DNA of 12,646 nt from Thiomargarita sp. (GCA_023144675.1 JAGLFE010000182.1:1-12646), one strand, 5' to 3'. Counted from the stretch's first letter, positions 6,964 through 12,646 are shown. A program made the numbers and translations. The notes: generated from the sequence alone by a model not told the origin.

Positions 6964-7887
6964 ATGTTTTCATTTTTTCTTTCTCGCCTAATTAGTGTTT
7001 TAGTTGTTATATTGGGTGTTATTACTGTAGTTTTTTTACTTATTCATCTTGTTCCAGGCGATCCAGTGCAGGCGATGCTAGGTGAAACCGCTACTCCTAC
7101 TGATTTAGAAGCTTTGCGAGAAACTTTAGGCTTAAACCAACCATTAATGACCCAATGGTGGCTATATATCACTGGTTTATTACAAGGCGATTTAGGGCAA
7201 TCATTATATTCTAAAGAACCAATTATTGATATATTAATGGCTCGTTTCCCAGCAACTTTAGAATTAGCTACTGCCGGATTATTCGTTGCTATTTTAATTG
7301 CCTTACCATTAGGAAGTATTGCCGCTTTGAGGAAAGACAGTATTTACGACAATAGTGCCATGATATTTTCTTTATTAGGCGTTTCAATTCCCAATTTTTG
7401 GTTAGGACCGATGTTAATCTTGCTATTTTCACTTATCTTGGGTTGGTTTCCAGTTAGTGGACAAGACGGTTTATTATCACTGGTTTTACCGGCGATTACT
7501 TTAGGAACGGCATTATCAGCCATTTTAGCTCGAATGGTGCGAGCAACTCTATTAGAAGTGTTGAATGAAGATTATATTCGTACCGCACGTGCCAAAGGTT
7601 TACGTGAATCAGCTATTGTAATTCATCATGCTTTACGTAACGCTTCTTTACCTATTATGACGGTACTTGGTTTACAACTCGGTACATTATTAGGCGGAGC
7701 GGTGATTACTGAAATTATTTTTGCTTGGCCTGGAATTGGACAATTAACCATTGAATCCATACAGCGGCGTGATTATCCAGTGGTACAAGCTTGTATTTTA
7801 TTAATTAGTTTAAGCTACGTTTTAGTTAATACTTTCACTGACCTGGTTTATGGTTGGCTAGACCCACGAGTGCGTTATAGTGTTTAA
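6964..7887 (+). CDS. ABC transporter permease, oligopeptide/dipeptide type (OppB/DppB family)
   Basis: This 307-residue inner-membrane permease forms half of the channel of a peptide, nickel or glutathione-type importer. It has the first membrane segment at about 10-28, HLVPGDP (28-34), a large periplasmic loop, and the cytoplasmic EAA loop YIRTARAKGLRESAIVIHHA (204-223) that docks an ATPase. TE-IIFAWPGIGQL (249-261) and the ending YGWLDPRVRY are strongly conserved in the family. I chose the ATG at 6964 because MFSFFLSRL matches the usual family start; an in-frame TTG at 6925 would add 13 atypical residues. No ribosome binding site is visible. The stop overlaps the next permease gene by 8 bases. 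The substrate cannot be deduced. Confidence 0.9.
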   Translation: MFSFFLSRLISVLVVILGVITVVFLLIHLVPGDPVQAMLGETATPTDLEALRETLGLNQPLMTQWWLYITGLLQGDLGQSLYSKEPIIDILMARFPATLELATAGLFVAILIALPLGSIAALRKDSIYDNSAMIFSLLGVSIPNFWLGPMLILLFSLILGWFPVSGQDGLLSLVLPAITLGTALSAILARMVRATLLEVLNEDYIRTARAKGLRESAIVIHHALRNASLPIMTVLGLQLGTLLGGAVITEIIFAWPGIGQLTIESIQRRDYPVVQACILLISLSYVLVNTFTDLVYGWLDPRVRYSV

Positions 7888-8677
7888 ATATCAAATTGTA
7901 ATTCCTTCATTAATATTAATTGTTTGGCTATTATTGGCAATATTAGGTCCTTGGTTACCTTTAAACCCAAACTATATTACTTTAGTTGATATTTTGAAAC
8001 CGCCTTCATTATTAGAATGGTTAGGATATGATGATTTAGGTCGTCCAGTATTAGATCGTTTAATTATGGGGGCTGGCACTTCATTTTTTGTGGCTTTTTG
8101 GGTTATTTCTTTATCATTGACAATAGGCACTTTAATCGGTACTATTAGTGGCTGGGCAGGTGGCTATATTGATTTAATTATAGTGCGGATTATGGATATT
8201 TTCCTCGCTTTTCCAGGAATTTTATTAGCCATCGCCCTATCTGGTATTCTTGGACCTGGAATTGAAAATGTAGTATTTGCTTTATCAATTGTAGGTTGGG
8301 TCGGATTTGCTCGACTTACTAGAGCGCAAACTCTTTCTATAAAAAATCGGGAACATGTTTTAGCAGCAATTGCTTTAGGAGCTTCAGTGCCACGCATTTT
8401 ATATTATCATATTTTACCTTTATTAATGGCTCCATTATTAATCGAAGCTACCTTTGGAATAGCAGGTGTCGTAGTCGCAGAAGCAGGATTATCCTTTCTA
8501 GGTTTAGGCGTGCAACCACCGGCAGCTTCTTGGGGAAATATGATAAAAGATGGAACTGGATATATGTTAATTGCACCTCATTTAGTTTTATTTCCTGGAT
8601 TAGCTTTATTTTTAGTAGTATTATCCGTCAATATGTTAGGAGATAAATTGCGGGATAGATTAGATGTAAAAAGTTGA
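7880..8677 (+). CDS. ABC transporter permease, oligopeptide/dipeptide type (OppC/DppC family)
   Basis: This 265-residue inner-membrane permease is the partner of the preceding one. It carries the OppC-family segment LGYDDLGRPVLDRLIMGAGT (48-67), a series of membrane helices, the EAA loop EHVLAAIALGASVPRILYYH (158-177), and EAGLSFLGLGVQPPAASWGNM (201-221). The start is a GTG that lies inside the last codons of the upstream gene, so translation is coupled. It is at the short end of the family because the cytoplasmic N-terminal tail is nearly absent. Neither a substrate-binding protein nor ATP-binding subunits are encoded here, so these must come from another locus. Gene symbol left open because Opp, Dpp, Gsi and Sap systems cannot be told apart from the permeases alone. 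Confidence 0.9.
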   Translation: MFKYQIVIPSLILIVWLLLAILGPWLPLNPNYITLVDILKPPSLLEWLGYDDLGRPVLDRLIMGAGTSFFVAFWVISLSLTIGTLIGTISGWAGGYIDLIIVRIMDIFLAFPGILLAIALSGILGPGIENVVFALSIVGWVGFARLTRAQTLSIKNREHVLAAIALGASVPRILYYHILPLLMAPLLIEATFGIAGVVVAEAGLSFLGLGVQPPAASWGNMIKDGTGYMLIAPHLVLFPGLALFLVVLSVNMLGDKLRDRLDVKS

Positions 8678-8734
8678 GAATTATTGATTTTTCACAGCGT
8701 TATTGCATAACATAAAACAAAATTATATTTTTCC

Positions 8735-9415
8735 ATGCTACCACAAACAATAGATTCACCTTTAAATTGGCAACAAATTGATACCGTTTTTTTAGATATG
8801 GACGGTACTTTGCTTGATTTACATTATGATAACCAATTTTGGCAACGATATGTGCCTCAATGTTACGCAGAAAAACATGATTTGTCTGTTGACGAAGCCA
8901 CGAAGTTTTTACTAAAAAATTATAAGAATATATCAGGAACATTAAATTGGTATTGTGTTGATTATTGGACAGCAGAATTGGATATGGATATTGGCGAATT
9001 GAAAGCAAATTTAGCTCATCTTATTGCCATTCATCCTCATGTTCCTGAATTTTTGTTAGCTTTGCGCAATCACCATAAACGGGTAGTTTTATTGACTAAC
9101 GCCCATTATAAAAGTATTTCTTTGAAAATGCGTAAGACCCAATTAACCAACCAATTTGACAAAATTATATGCGCCCATGATTTAGGCTTGCCAAAGGAAA
9201 ATGAGGCTTTTTGGCAAAAATTACAGGGCGTTGAAACATTTAATATAAAACGTACTCTATTAATCGATGATTCACTTCCAGTATTACGTTCGGCTAAGAA
9301 TTATGGAATTGCTAATTTATTGAGTATTTATCAACCAGATTCCCACTTACCGCCTAATAAAATAACTGAATTTAACGCCATTAATAATTTTTTAGAAATT
9401 ATGCCTAAAAATTAA
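8735..9415 (+). CDS. yrfG: GMP/IMP nucleotidase, HAD superfamily (YrfG family)
   Basis: This 226-residue HAD hydrolase closely resembles the YrfG type, which dephosphorylates purine nucleotides such as GMP and IMP. Motif I is DMDGT with Asp21 and Asp23. The family-specific cap sequence GTLNWYCVDYW is at 68-78. Motif II is TNAH (121-124), motif III the lysine of GLPKE (about 154), and motif IV DDSLPVL (178-184). Length is normal. The ATG has no clear ribosome binding site and lies 57 bases after the permease stop, so it may be co-transcribed with the permeases or use its own weak promoter. It converges with the rtcB unit on a shared hairpin. Confidence 0.88.
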   Translation: MLPQTIDSPLNWQQIDTVFLDMDGTLLDLHYDNQFWQRYVPQCYAEKHDLSVDEATKFLLKNYKNISGTLNWYCVDYWTAELDMDIGELKANLAHLIAIHPHVPEFLLALRNHHKRVVLLTNAHYKSISLKMRKTQLTNQFDKIICAHDLGLPKENEAFWQKLQGVETFNIKRTLLIDDSLPVLRSAKNYGIANLLSIYQPDSHLPPNKITEFNAINNFLEIMPKN

Positions 9416-9460
9416 AATTTAACAATATTCAAAAATTAAGTTTATAATACAGCGCAAATT

Positions 9461-9507
9461 GTTAAAAATAATGCTGGTTTTTGCTCCATTCCAGCACTTC
9501 TTTTTTG
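9461..9507. terminator. bidirectional intrinsic terminator between yrfG and the rtcB unit
   Basis: TGCTGG (9472-9477) and CCAGCA (9491-9496) form a stem with a 13-base loop. The stem can be extended by a G-U and an A-U pair in the minus-strand RNA. On the plus strand it is followed by CTTCTTTTTT, on the minus strand by TTATTTTT. It therefore fits a terminator for both converging transcripts. It lies inside the 3' coding end of the 50-codon minus-strand gene, and that gene's stop codon is in the minus-strand U tract. Confidence 0.65.
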
Positions 9508-9614
9508 ATATTTCTTTTCACTTGATGACGTTGACTAGACTTTGCTTTAACATGGACTCCACCTTTTTTAAGCAAAGGACTAGCAGTAATCGGATTTCTA
9601 AATTTTTTTAACAT
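9462..9614 (-). CDS. small basic protein (50 aa) downstream of rtcB
   Basis: A 50-codon gene beginning MLKKFRNPITASPLLKKGG and ending EVLEWSKNQHYF. It has a strong AAGGAG ribosome binding site that overlaps the rtcB stop, 12 bases between the two genes, and thus looks translationally coupled to rtcB. The product has 13 Lys/Arg against 2 acidic residues, no membrane segment and no cysteine, consistent with RNA or ribosome binding. I do not recognise the family with confidence; the PLLKKGGVH segment has the look of a conserved small gammaproteobacterial protein. A terminator-like hairpin covers codons 40-49, so the mRNA may end before the stop codon, as in arfA genes for ribosome rescue. Similarity to ArfA itself is at best faint. 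Confidence 0.65.
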   Translation of the reverse strand: MLKKFRNPITASPLLKKGGVHVKAKSSQRHQVKRNIKKEVLEWSKNQHYF

Positions 9615-9626
9615 TTCAATATCTCC

Positions 9627-10826
9627 TTAACCTTTAACGCAAACCACTTGCTTTAAAGTGTGAACTATTTCAACCAAATCGCTTTGATTTTTCATTACCT
9701 GGTCAATATCTTTATAAGCTCCAGGAATTTCATCAATAACGCCTTTATCTTTACGACATTCTACTCCTAAAGTTTGCTCTAACATATCATCAGTATTAAA
9801 CTGTTTTTTAGCAGCACTGCGACTCATTTTACGTCCAGCACCATGCGAACAGGAACAAAATGATTCTGGATTACCTTTTCCACGCACAATATAAGACTTT
9901 ACTCCCATACTGCCTGGAATAATTCCCAACTCATCTTTTCCCGCCCGAATCGCCCCTTTTCGAGTTAAATAAACCTGCTCTCCAAAGTGATTTTCAATGG
10001 CGACATAATTATGATGACAAGTAATAGTTTCCTTCGTTACTTCAAAATTTGGTAATGGCTTTCGTAACGCATCCAATATCAAACGCATCATTTCACGGCG
10101 ATTAAACAGGGCATATTCCTGCGCCCAGTGAACCGCATCCATATAATCTACAAAATATTCAGCCCCTTCAGTAAAATAAGCTAAATCACGACTAGGCAAC
10201 TGGATAGTATGTTTTTCCATATCTTTTTTAGCCAAACTAATGAAATAACGCCCGATAACATTACCGATTCCTCGACTGCCCGAATGTAGCATAATCCAAA
10301 CATTTTGTGCTTCATCCAAACAAACTTCAATAAAGTGATTACCACCACCCAAAGTTCCTAATTGTTGCGTCCAAGTTCGGTGCGGTTTTTTCATCATTTT
10401 GATAATAGCAGTATGTTTAGTTAGAATTTTTTCTTCTAAAACCTTATTTAAAGCGATAATCGTTGAGTTTTTAGCATGAATAGATTTGTGCATATTAAAA
10501 CCAACTGGAATCGCTTTCTCAATCGCCAAGCGAATAGATTTCAAGTTATCTGGCAGTTGATCCGCTTTAATGGATAAACGGGTCGCTGCCATACCACATC
10601 CAATATCAACTCCCACTGCTGAAGGAATAATTGCTCCTTTGGTTGGAATAACTGAACCAATGGTAGCTCCAATCCCTAAATGTACATCGGGCATCGCAGC
10701 AATGTGGCTATGAATAAAAGGCAATTGCGCAATATTAGTCAATTGATCAAGTGAACGCGAATCCACATCATCAGTATAGATTTTGACTGGCACTTTGCCC
10801 TTGTTTAAAAGCATTTTTATTGGCAT
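9627..10826 (-). CDS. rtcB: RNA-splicing ligase RtcB (3'-phosphate/5'-OH RNA ligase)
   Basis: This 399-residue enzyme joins RNA 3'-phosphate or 2',3'-cyclic phosphate ends to 5'-OH ends using GTP and Mn2+, repairing cleaved tRNA or rRNA. Landmarks are MPDVHLG (45-51), VGVDIGCGM with metal ligands Asp74/Cys77 (71-79), GNHFIE with His164, LHSGSRG with His181, CHHNY (270-274), GIIPGSMG (301-308) and CSHGAGR with the guanylylated His328. The C-terminus RQVVCVKG-like ending is complete, so all catalytic residues are present. It closely matches the enterobacterial RtcB type. An AAGGA ribosome binding site (complementary to 10838-10842) supports the start. No rtcA or rtcR is adjacent. A structured leader with an intrinsic terminator precedes it and a 50-codon gene follows. 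Confidence 0.96.
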   Translation of the reverse strand: MPIKMLLNKGKVPVKIYTDDVDSRSLDQLTNIAQLPFIHSHIAAMPDVHLGIGATIGSVIPTKGAIIPSAVGVDIGCGMAATRLSIKADQLPDNLKSIRLAIEKAIPVGFNMHKSIHAKNSTIIALNKVLEEKILTKHTAIIKMMKKPHRTWTQQLGTLGGGNHFIEVCLDEAQNVWIMLHSGSRGIGNVIGRYFISLAKKDMEKHTIQLPSRDLAYFTEGAEYFVDYMDAVHWAQEYALFNRREMMRLILDALRKPLPNFEVTKETITCHHNYVAIENHFGEQVYLTRKGAIRAGKDELGIIPGSMGVKSYIVRGKGNPESFCSCSHGAGRKMSRSAAKKQFNTDDMLEQTLGVECRKDKGVIDEIPGAYKDIDQVMKNQSDLVEIVHTLKQVVCVKG

Positions 10827-10850
10827 TATAAAATTTATCCTTAAAATAGC

Positions 10851-10887
10851 AAAAAAAAAAGCCCAACTAACAGTTGTTAGCCAGGCT
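10851..10887 (-). terminator. intrinsic terminator in the rtcB leader
   Basis: On the minus strand AGCCTGGCTAAC pairs with GTTAGTTGGGCT across an AACT loop. This gives 12 continuous base pairs (three of them G-U), followed at once by ten Ts (10851-10860). It is the best intrinsic terminator in the window. It ends only 25 bases before the rtcB ATG and on the same strand, so it must stop transcription before rtcB unless it is overridden. Confidence 0.85.
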
Positions 10888-11055
10888 CATAAAAAACAAT
10901 TATAATTTCCCTTAACTGAAAAACAACATTATGTTGCCGTCCAATTAGTATGGAAAGCAACTTATATATTAAGTCGTGTATTTTTATTCATTTTTAGATT
11001 GATATAAATAGTTAGTTAAGAAAAATTATGATTATTTTATTTAAATATGTAATTG
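10851..11055 (-). ncRNA. structured leader or small RNA upstream of rtcB (attenuator/riboswitch candidate)
   Basis: About 205 nt would be transcribed from the promoter at 11062-11090 to the terminator at 10851-10887. The segment at 11014-11033 pairs with 10898-10917 over 20 positions, with one mismatch and two G-U pairs, as a closing stem. Inside it GTTGC (10957-10961) pairs with GCAAC (10933-10937) and TCCA with TGGA around a 7-base loop (10933-10961), separated by a 2x2 internal loop. CTTAACTAAC of the 5' arm (11011-11020) can instead pair with GTTAGTTGGG of the terminator (10862-10871, ten pairs with two G-U), which would block termination. I recognise no known riboswitch class, 6S RNA or tRNA-like module. 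It may alternatively be an independent small RNA. Confidence 0.6.
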
Positions 11056-11061
11056 TTATAA

Positions 11062-11090
11062 TTAATAGCAAATTGCTAAAAGAATGTCAA
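11062..11090 (-). promoter_or_regulatory. sigma-70-type promoter for the rtcB leader RNA
   Basis: On the minus strand a perfect TTGACA -35 box (11085-11090) is followed after 17 bases by TATTAA (11062-11067). The DNA upstream of -35 is A/T-tract rich (TTTTTTTTTAGAAATTAC), like an UP element. The predicted start is near 11055, giving a leader of about 230 nt before the rtcB ATG. No sigma-54 (-24/-12) signature, as used with RtcR in enteric bacteria, was seen. Confidence 0.6.
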
Positions 11091-11150
11091 GTAATTTCTA
11101 AAAAAAAATAGAATATTGGTAACTACTTACTCCTAATAGTGTTATAATAT
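11085..11150. repeat. direct repeat copy A, upstream of the rtcB leader
   Basis: The first 22 bases (from TGTCAAGTAATTTCT) are identical to those at 11901, and similarity continues imperfectly for about 40 more bases. On the minus strand the repeat ends with the TTGACA -35 box of the rtcB leader promoter, so it covers a promoter-upstream region. Confidence 0.6.
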
Positions 11151-11244
11151 ATATCATATTAAAAATATATTACCATATTTATAGAGCTCAGAGTAACATT
11201 TTTTATGGTTGCTTCTTATCATATTAATTTTATTCTAATTCCAA

Positions 11245-11511
11245 TTATTTTGTTAGCTGAACTATTTTTGGAAATTCCTCTTTTAAAATACGACGCAATA
11301 CTGATTCCGTTACTGGCTGTTCAGAATTTTTATTCAAATAATCCTTCAAAGCATTATTCATCATAGTTTGATACCCTGTCCCAGCTTTTTCAGATCGTAA
11401 ACGGAATGCATCAAGAACTGAATCATCAATGTATATGGTTATTTTAGTTTTTCCTTTAGTTGGAAGAATGGAACCACGATTGCCTTTTGAAAAATCATAT
11501 TCATCCTTCAT
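11245..11511 (-). CDS. brnA: BrnA-family antitoxin
   Basis: This 88-residue antitoxin should bind and neutralise BrnT and repress the brnTA promoter. The opening MKDEYDFSKGNRGSI is characteristic of BrnA. Residues about 23-58 (KITIYIDDSVLDAFRLR and the following helix TMMNNALKDYL) form a ribbon-helix-helix DNA-binding domain. Its ATG lies inside the last codons of brnT (11-base overlap), the normal toxin-first, coupled arrangement. Length is typical and it looks intact. Its DNA-binding role makes it a possible regulator of the related promoter region in front of rtcB, but that is conjecture. Confidence 0.88.
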   Translation of the reverse strand: MKDEYDFSKGNRGSILPTKGKTKITIYIDDSVLDAFRLRSEKAGTGYQTMMNNALKDYLNKNSEQPVTESVLRRILKEEFPKIVQLTK

Positions 11512-11767
11512 AGCATTTTATCTCTCTATATGTTGCACAACGGGCTGAAATAAGACGTATTTCTTCACCACGAAGTGTATAAATAACAACTAGAATCTGA
11601 GCTGCATTCCCCATACCTATTCCAATAAACCTTGATTCTTCTTCAAAATAAGGTTCTTTCTCATGTATTGCTAAGTTATCATAAAAAATACCTTCAGCAT
11701 CTGCAAAAGACACTTTGTGTTTTTTAAGGTTACTTTTAGCTTTTGTTGGATCAAATTGAAATCTCAT
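11501..11767 (-). CDS. brnT: BrnT-family ribonuclease toxin
   Basis: This 88-residue toxin of the RelE-like BrnT family is predicted to cleave RNA and halt translation. It has the typical opening MRFQFDPTKAKSNLKKHKVS with SFADA (20-24), the IGMG-like central strand pair (about 50-65) and the C-terminal RLISARCATYREI (71-83) with the family's catalytic arginine region. I chose the ATG at 11767 because the protein then begins like other BrnT proteins. An in-frame TTG at 11794 would add nine atypical residues. No ribosome binding site is clear for either start. It is followed by brnA with an 11-base overlap and appears complete. Confidence 0.87.
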   Translation of the reverse strand: MRFQFDPTKAKSNLKKHKVSFADAEGIFYDNLAIHEKEPYFEEESRFIGIGMGNAAQILVVIYTLRGEEIRLISARCATYREIKCYEG

Positions 11768-11876
11768 ACAATAAATATAGTAACTATCTACCAATTAAAG
11801 CTTTAAATGTGAATAAAGGGTTAAAATATTGAAATCTTTAACATGATTGATGCTACATTTTATATGTATTTCTTGT

Positions 11877-11906
11877 TAAATAGTTACGGTAATTTTAGTC
11901 TGTCAA
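11877..11906 (-). promoter_or_regulatory. candidate brnTA promoter
   Basis: On the minus strand a perfect TTGACA (11901-11906) is followed after 18 bases by TATTTA (11877-11882), a weak -10. A short palindrome TTACCGTAA (11884-11892) lies in the spacer and could be an operator. The start would be near 11870, about 100 bases before the brnT ATG. The -35 region is the same repeated sequence as in front of the rtcB leader. Confidence 0.4.
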
Positions 11907-11966
11907 GTAATTTCTAAAAAAAGCTAAAATATTGTAATTAATTTATTGCTAATATTATTATATGAG
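11901..11966. repeat. direct repeat copy B, upstream of brnTA
   Basis: The copy matches the repeat at 11085 exactly for 22 bases and then imperfectly. The two copies are in the same orientation, 816 bp apart, and bracket brnTA. On the minus strand this copy places TTGACA and its A/T-rich upstream region before brnT. Confidence 0.6.
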
Positions 11967-11980
11967 TTATTTATTTTAAA

Positions 11981-12011
11981 ATAATTAATAATTAATAATT
12001 AATAATTAATA
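11981..12011. repeat. tandem repeat of a 7-bp unit (ATAATTA, 4.4 copies)
   Basis: Four perfect copies of ATAATTA plus three bases. The tract lies about 10 bases upstream of the candidate promoter of the tusE/dsrC-like gene. Copy number may vary between strains and could alter promoter strength, but nothing here proves it. Confidence 0.85.
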
Positions 12012-12019
12012 TTTAAGTA

Positions 12020-12062
12020 TTGATATTTTAAATTTCATTCATATTAAAACACCAAGTGTTTT
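12020..12062 (+). promoter_or_regulatory. promoter with overlapping palindrome for the tusE/dsrC-like gene
   Basis: TTGATA (12020-12025), a 16-base spacer and TATTAA (12042-12047) form a reasonable sigma-70 promoter. AAAACAC and GTGTTTT (12046-12062) make a 7-bp palindrome with a 3-base centre spanning the -10 edge and the predicted start, as an operator would. A clear AGGAAG ribosome binding site follows before the ATG at 12093. Confidence 0.45.
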
Positions 12063-12092
12063 TATCGACTTTTTTATAAACAGGAAGAAAAT

Positions 12093-12425
12093 ATGGAAAT
12101 TGAAGTAAATGGTCAAATGGTTGAAACTGATGCGCAAGGTTATTTAGTTAATTTATCCGACTGGAGCGAAGATTTAGCAATTGTTTTAGCAAAAACCGAT
12201 GAATTAGAATTATCTGATATACATTGGGAAGTTATTAATATGATACGCAATTATTATCAAGAAAACGGCACTGCTCCAGCTATGCGAGCTTTAGTTAAGC
12301 TGGCTAAAAGTACCTTGGGTAAAGAAAAGGGCGATAGTAAATATCTTTACTCCCTATTTCCTTATGGTCCTGGAAAACAGGCAGCACGTTATGGAGGTTT
12401 ACCTAAACCAACTGGTTGTGTTTAA
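12093..12425 (+). CDS. TusE/DsrC/DsvC-family sulfur relay protein with a single C-terminal cysteine
   Basis: This 110-residue cytoplasmic protein belongs to the DsrC/TusE family, which carries persulfide on a C-terminal cysteine. It shows ETDAQGYLVNLSDWSEDLA (11-29), HWEVINMIRNYY (44-55), KEKGDSKYLYSLFPYGPGKQ (77-96) and the tail GLPKPTGCV. The penultimate Cys109 is present. Ala98 stands where true DsrC has its second redox cysteine. By the cysteine rule it is therefore TusE-like (tRNA 2-thiouridine relay with TusBCD and MnmA), although the PTGCV tail and overall sequence look more like DsrC of sulfur oxidisers. It stands alone here without dsr or tus genes. The start is fixed by AGGAAG seven bases upstream. 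Confidence 0.9.
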   Translation: MEIEVNGQMVETDAQGYLVNLSDWSEDLAIVLAKTDELELSDIHWEVINMIRNYYQENGTAPAMRALVKLAKSTLGKEKGDSKYLYSLFPYGPGKQAARYGGLPKPTGCV

Positions 12426-12511
12426 ATATAAAGACTTTTTAGCGAAAAATTTGTAGGACTTACGCATTGATAAATTTAGTTATTTAAAATAAATCGTAAT
12501 TATCTACCATA

Positions 12512-12620
12512 TTAAACTTTAGTAGTCCTGAATAATATAGTGTTTTTTCATAAAAATCCGTTAAGTATCAAATTCTTAACAAATTTACCACTACTTTGTG
12601 CAGGACTACCTAAACTTTAA
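12512..12620. repeat. 109-bp imperfect inverted-repeat element
   Basis: TTAAACTTTAGTAGTCCTG (12512-12530) and CAGGACTACCTAAACTTTAA (12601-12620) are inverted copies with one mismatch and one extra base. They bound 70 bp without a coding frame. Upstream at about 12452-12467, TGTAGGACTTACGCA looks like the terminal repeat of some insertion sequences (recall only), and a perfect 14-bp palindrome GTTAAAATTTTAAC lies at 12629-12642. The stretch after the tusE/dsrC-like gene thus looks like mobile-element debris. Confidence 0.45.
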
Positions 12621-12646
12621 ATGCGAAAGTTAAAATTTTAACACGA

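Larger units (their letters stand above)
11768..12092. other. intergenic region between brnT and the tusE/dsrC-like gene
   Basis: This 325-bp divergent spacer holds, from left to right, a candidate brnTA promoter, direct repeat copy B, a seven-base tandem repeat, and the promoter with a palindrome for the rightward gene. No coding frame or RNA gene was found in it. Confidence 0.6.

Noticed and set aside
8164..8397. minus-strand open frame inside the second permease gene
   Set aside because: Antisense shadow of a clearly conserved permease.
8700..9008. minus-strand open frame overlapping yrfG
   Set aside because: Antisense to the catalytic N-terminal half of YrfG; no recognisable protein.
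10851..11055. 6S RNA, tmRNA, tRNA-like Y RNA or a known riboswitch as identity of the rtcB leader
   Set aside because: No T-loop-like GTTCGAATC, no 6S-type long hairpin with central bubble, and no recognisable conserved core of TPP, cobalamin, SAM, guanidine or cyclic-di-GMP riboswitches was seen. A database scan is still needed.
1..12646. CRISPR array, tRNA or rRNA genes
   Set aside because: No regularly spaced repeats, tRNA cloverleaf signatures or conserved rRNA segments were seen on either strand.

Overview
The window looks like chromosomal DNA of an AT-rich gammaproteobacterium, possibly a sulfur oxidiser of the Beggiatoa/Thiothrix kind. The evidence is the rpe-gph-trpE-trpG order, YrfG and RtcB proteins of clearly gammaproteobacterial type, a DsrC/TusE protein ending in the DsrC-like tail KPTGCV, and very AT-rich intergenic DNA with several toxin-antitoxin (TA) modules. 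The genus is inference; no rRNA is present.

Left part (1-6490, all genes on the minus strand): a biosynthetic cluster read from right to left. It runs rpe (ribulose-phosphate 3-epimerase), gph (phosphoglycolate phosphatase), then trpE and trpG (anthranilate synthase). The usual gph-trpE junction is split by about 3 kb of accessory DNA. In transcription order this holds a 166-bp inverted-repeat element, a dual-OB-like gene broken at an A8 tract, two DUF488 genes, a decayed RelE/HigB-like toxin gene and an intact hicA-hicB TA pair.

Middle (6491-9415, plus strand): a promoter-bearing AT-rich spacer, two overlapping oligopeptide/dipeptide-type ABC permease genes without their binding protein or ATPases, and the HAD-family GMP/IMP nucleotidase yrfG. 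They converge on a hairpin that can terminate transcription on both strands.

Right part (9462-11767, minus strand): brnT-brnA (TA), then a promoter and a roughly 205-nt leader that can fold into a 20-bp closing stem and a 12-bp intrinsic terminator with a U10 tail. rtcB (RNA ligase) and a 50-codon basic protein follow. The leader has alternative pairings typical of an attenuator or riboswitch, and is the best candidate in the window for an undescribed regulatory system. The small gene after rtcB has a terminator-like hairpin inside its own 3' coding end, so its mRNA may lack a stop codon, as known for the ribosome-rescue factor gene arfA. A promoter-like direct repeat lies upstream of both brnTA and the rtcB leader.

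Right edge (12020-12646): a plus-strand tusE/dsrC-type gene whose product keeps only the last of the two DsrC cysteines, followed by a 109-bp imperfect inverted repeat and DNA resembling an insertion-sequence end.
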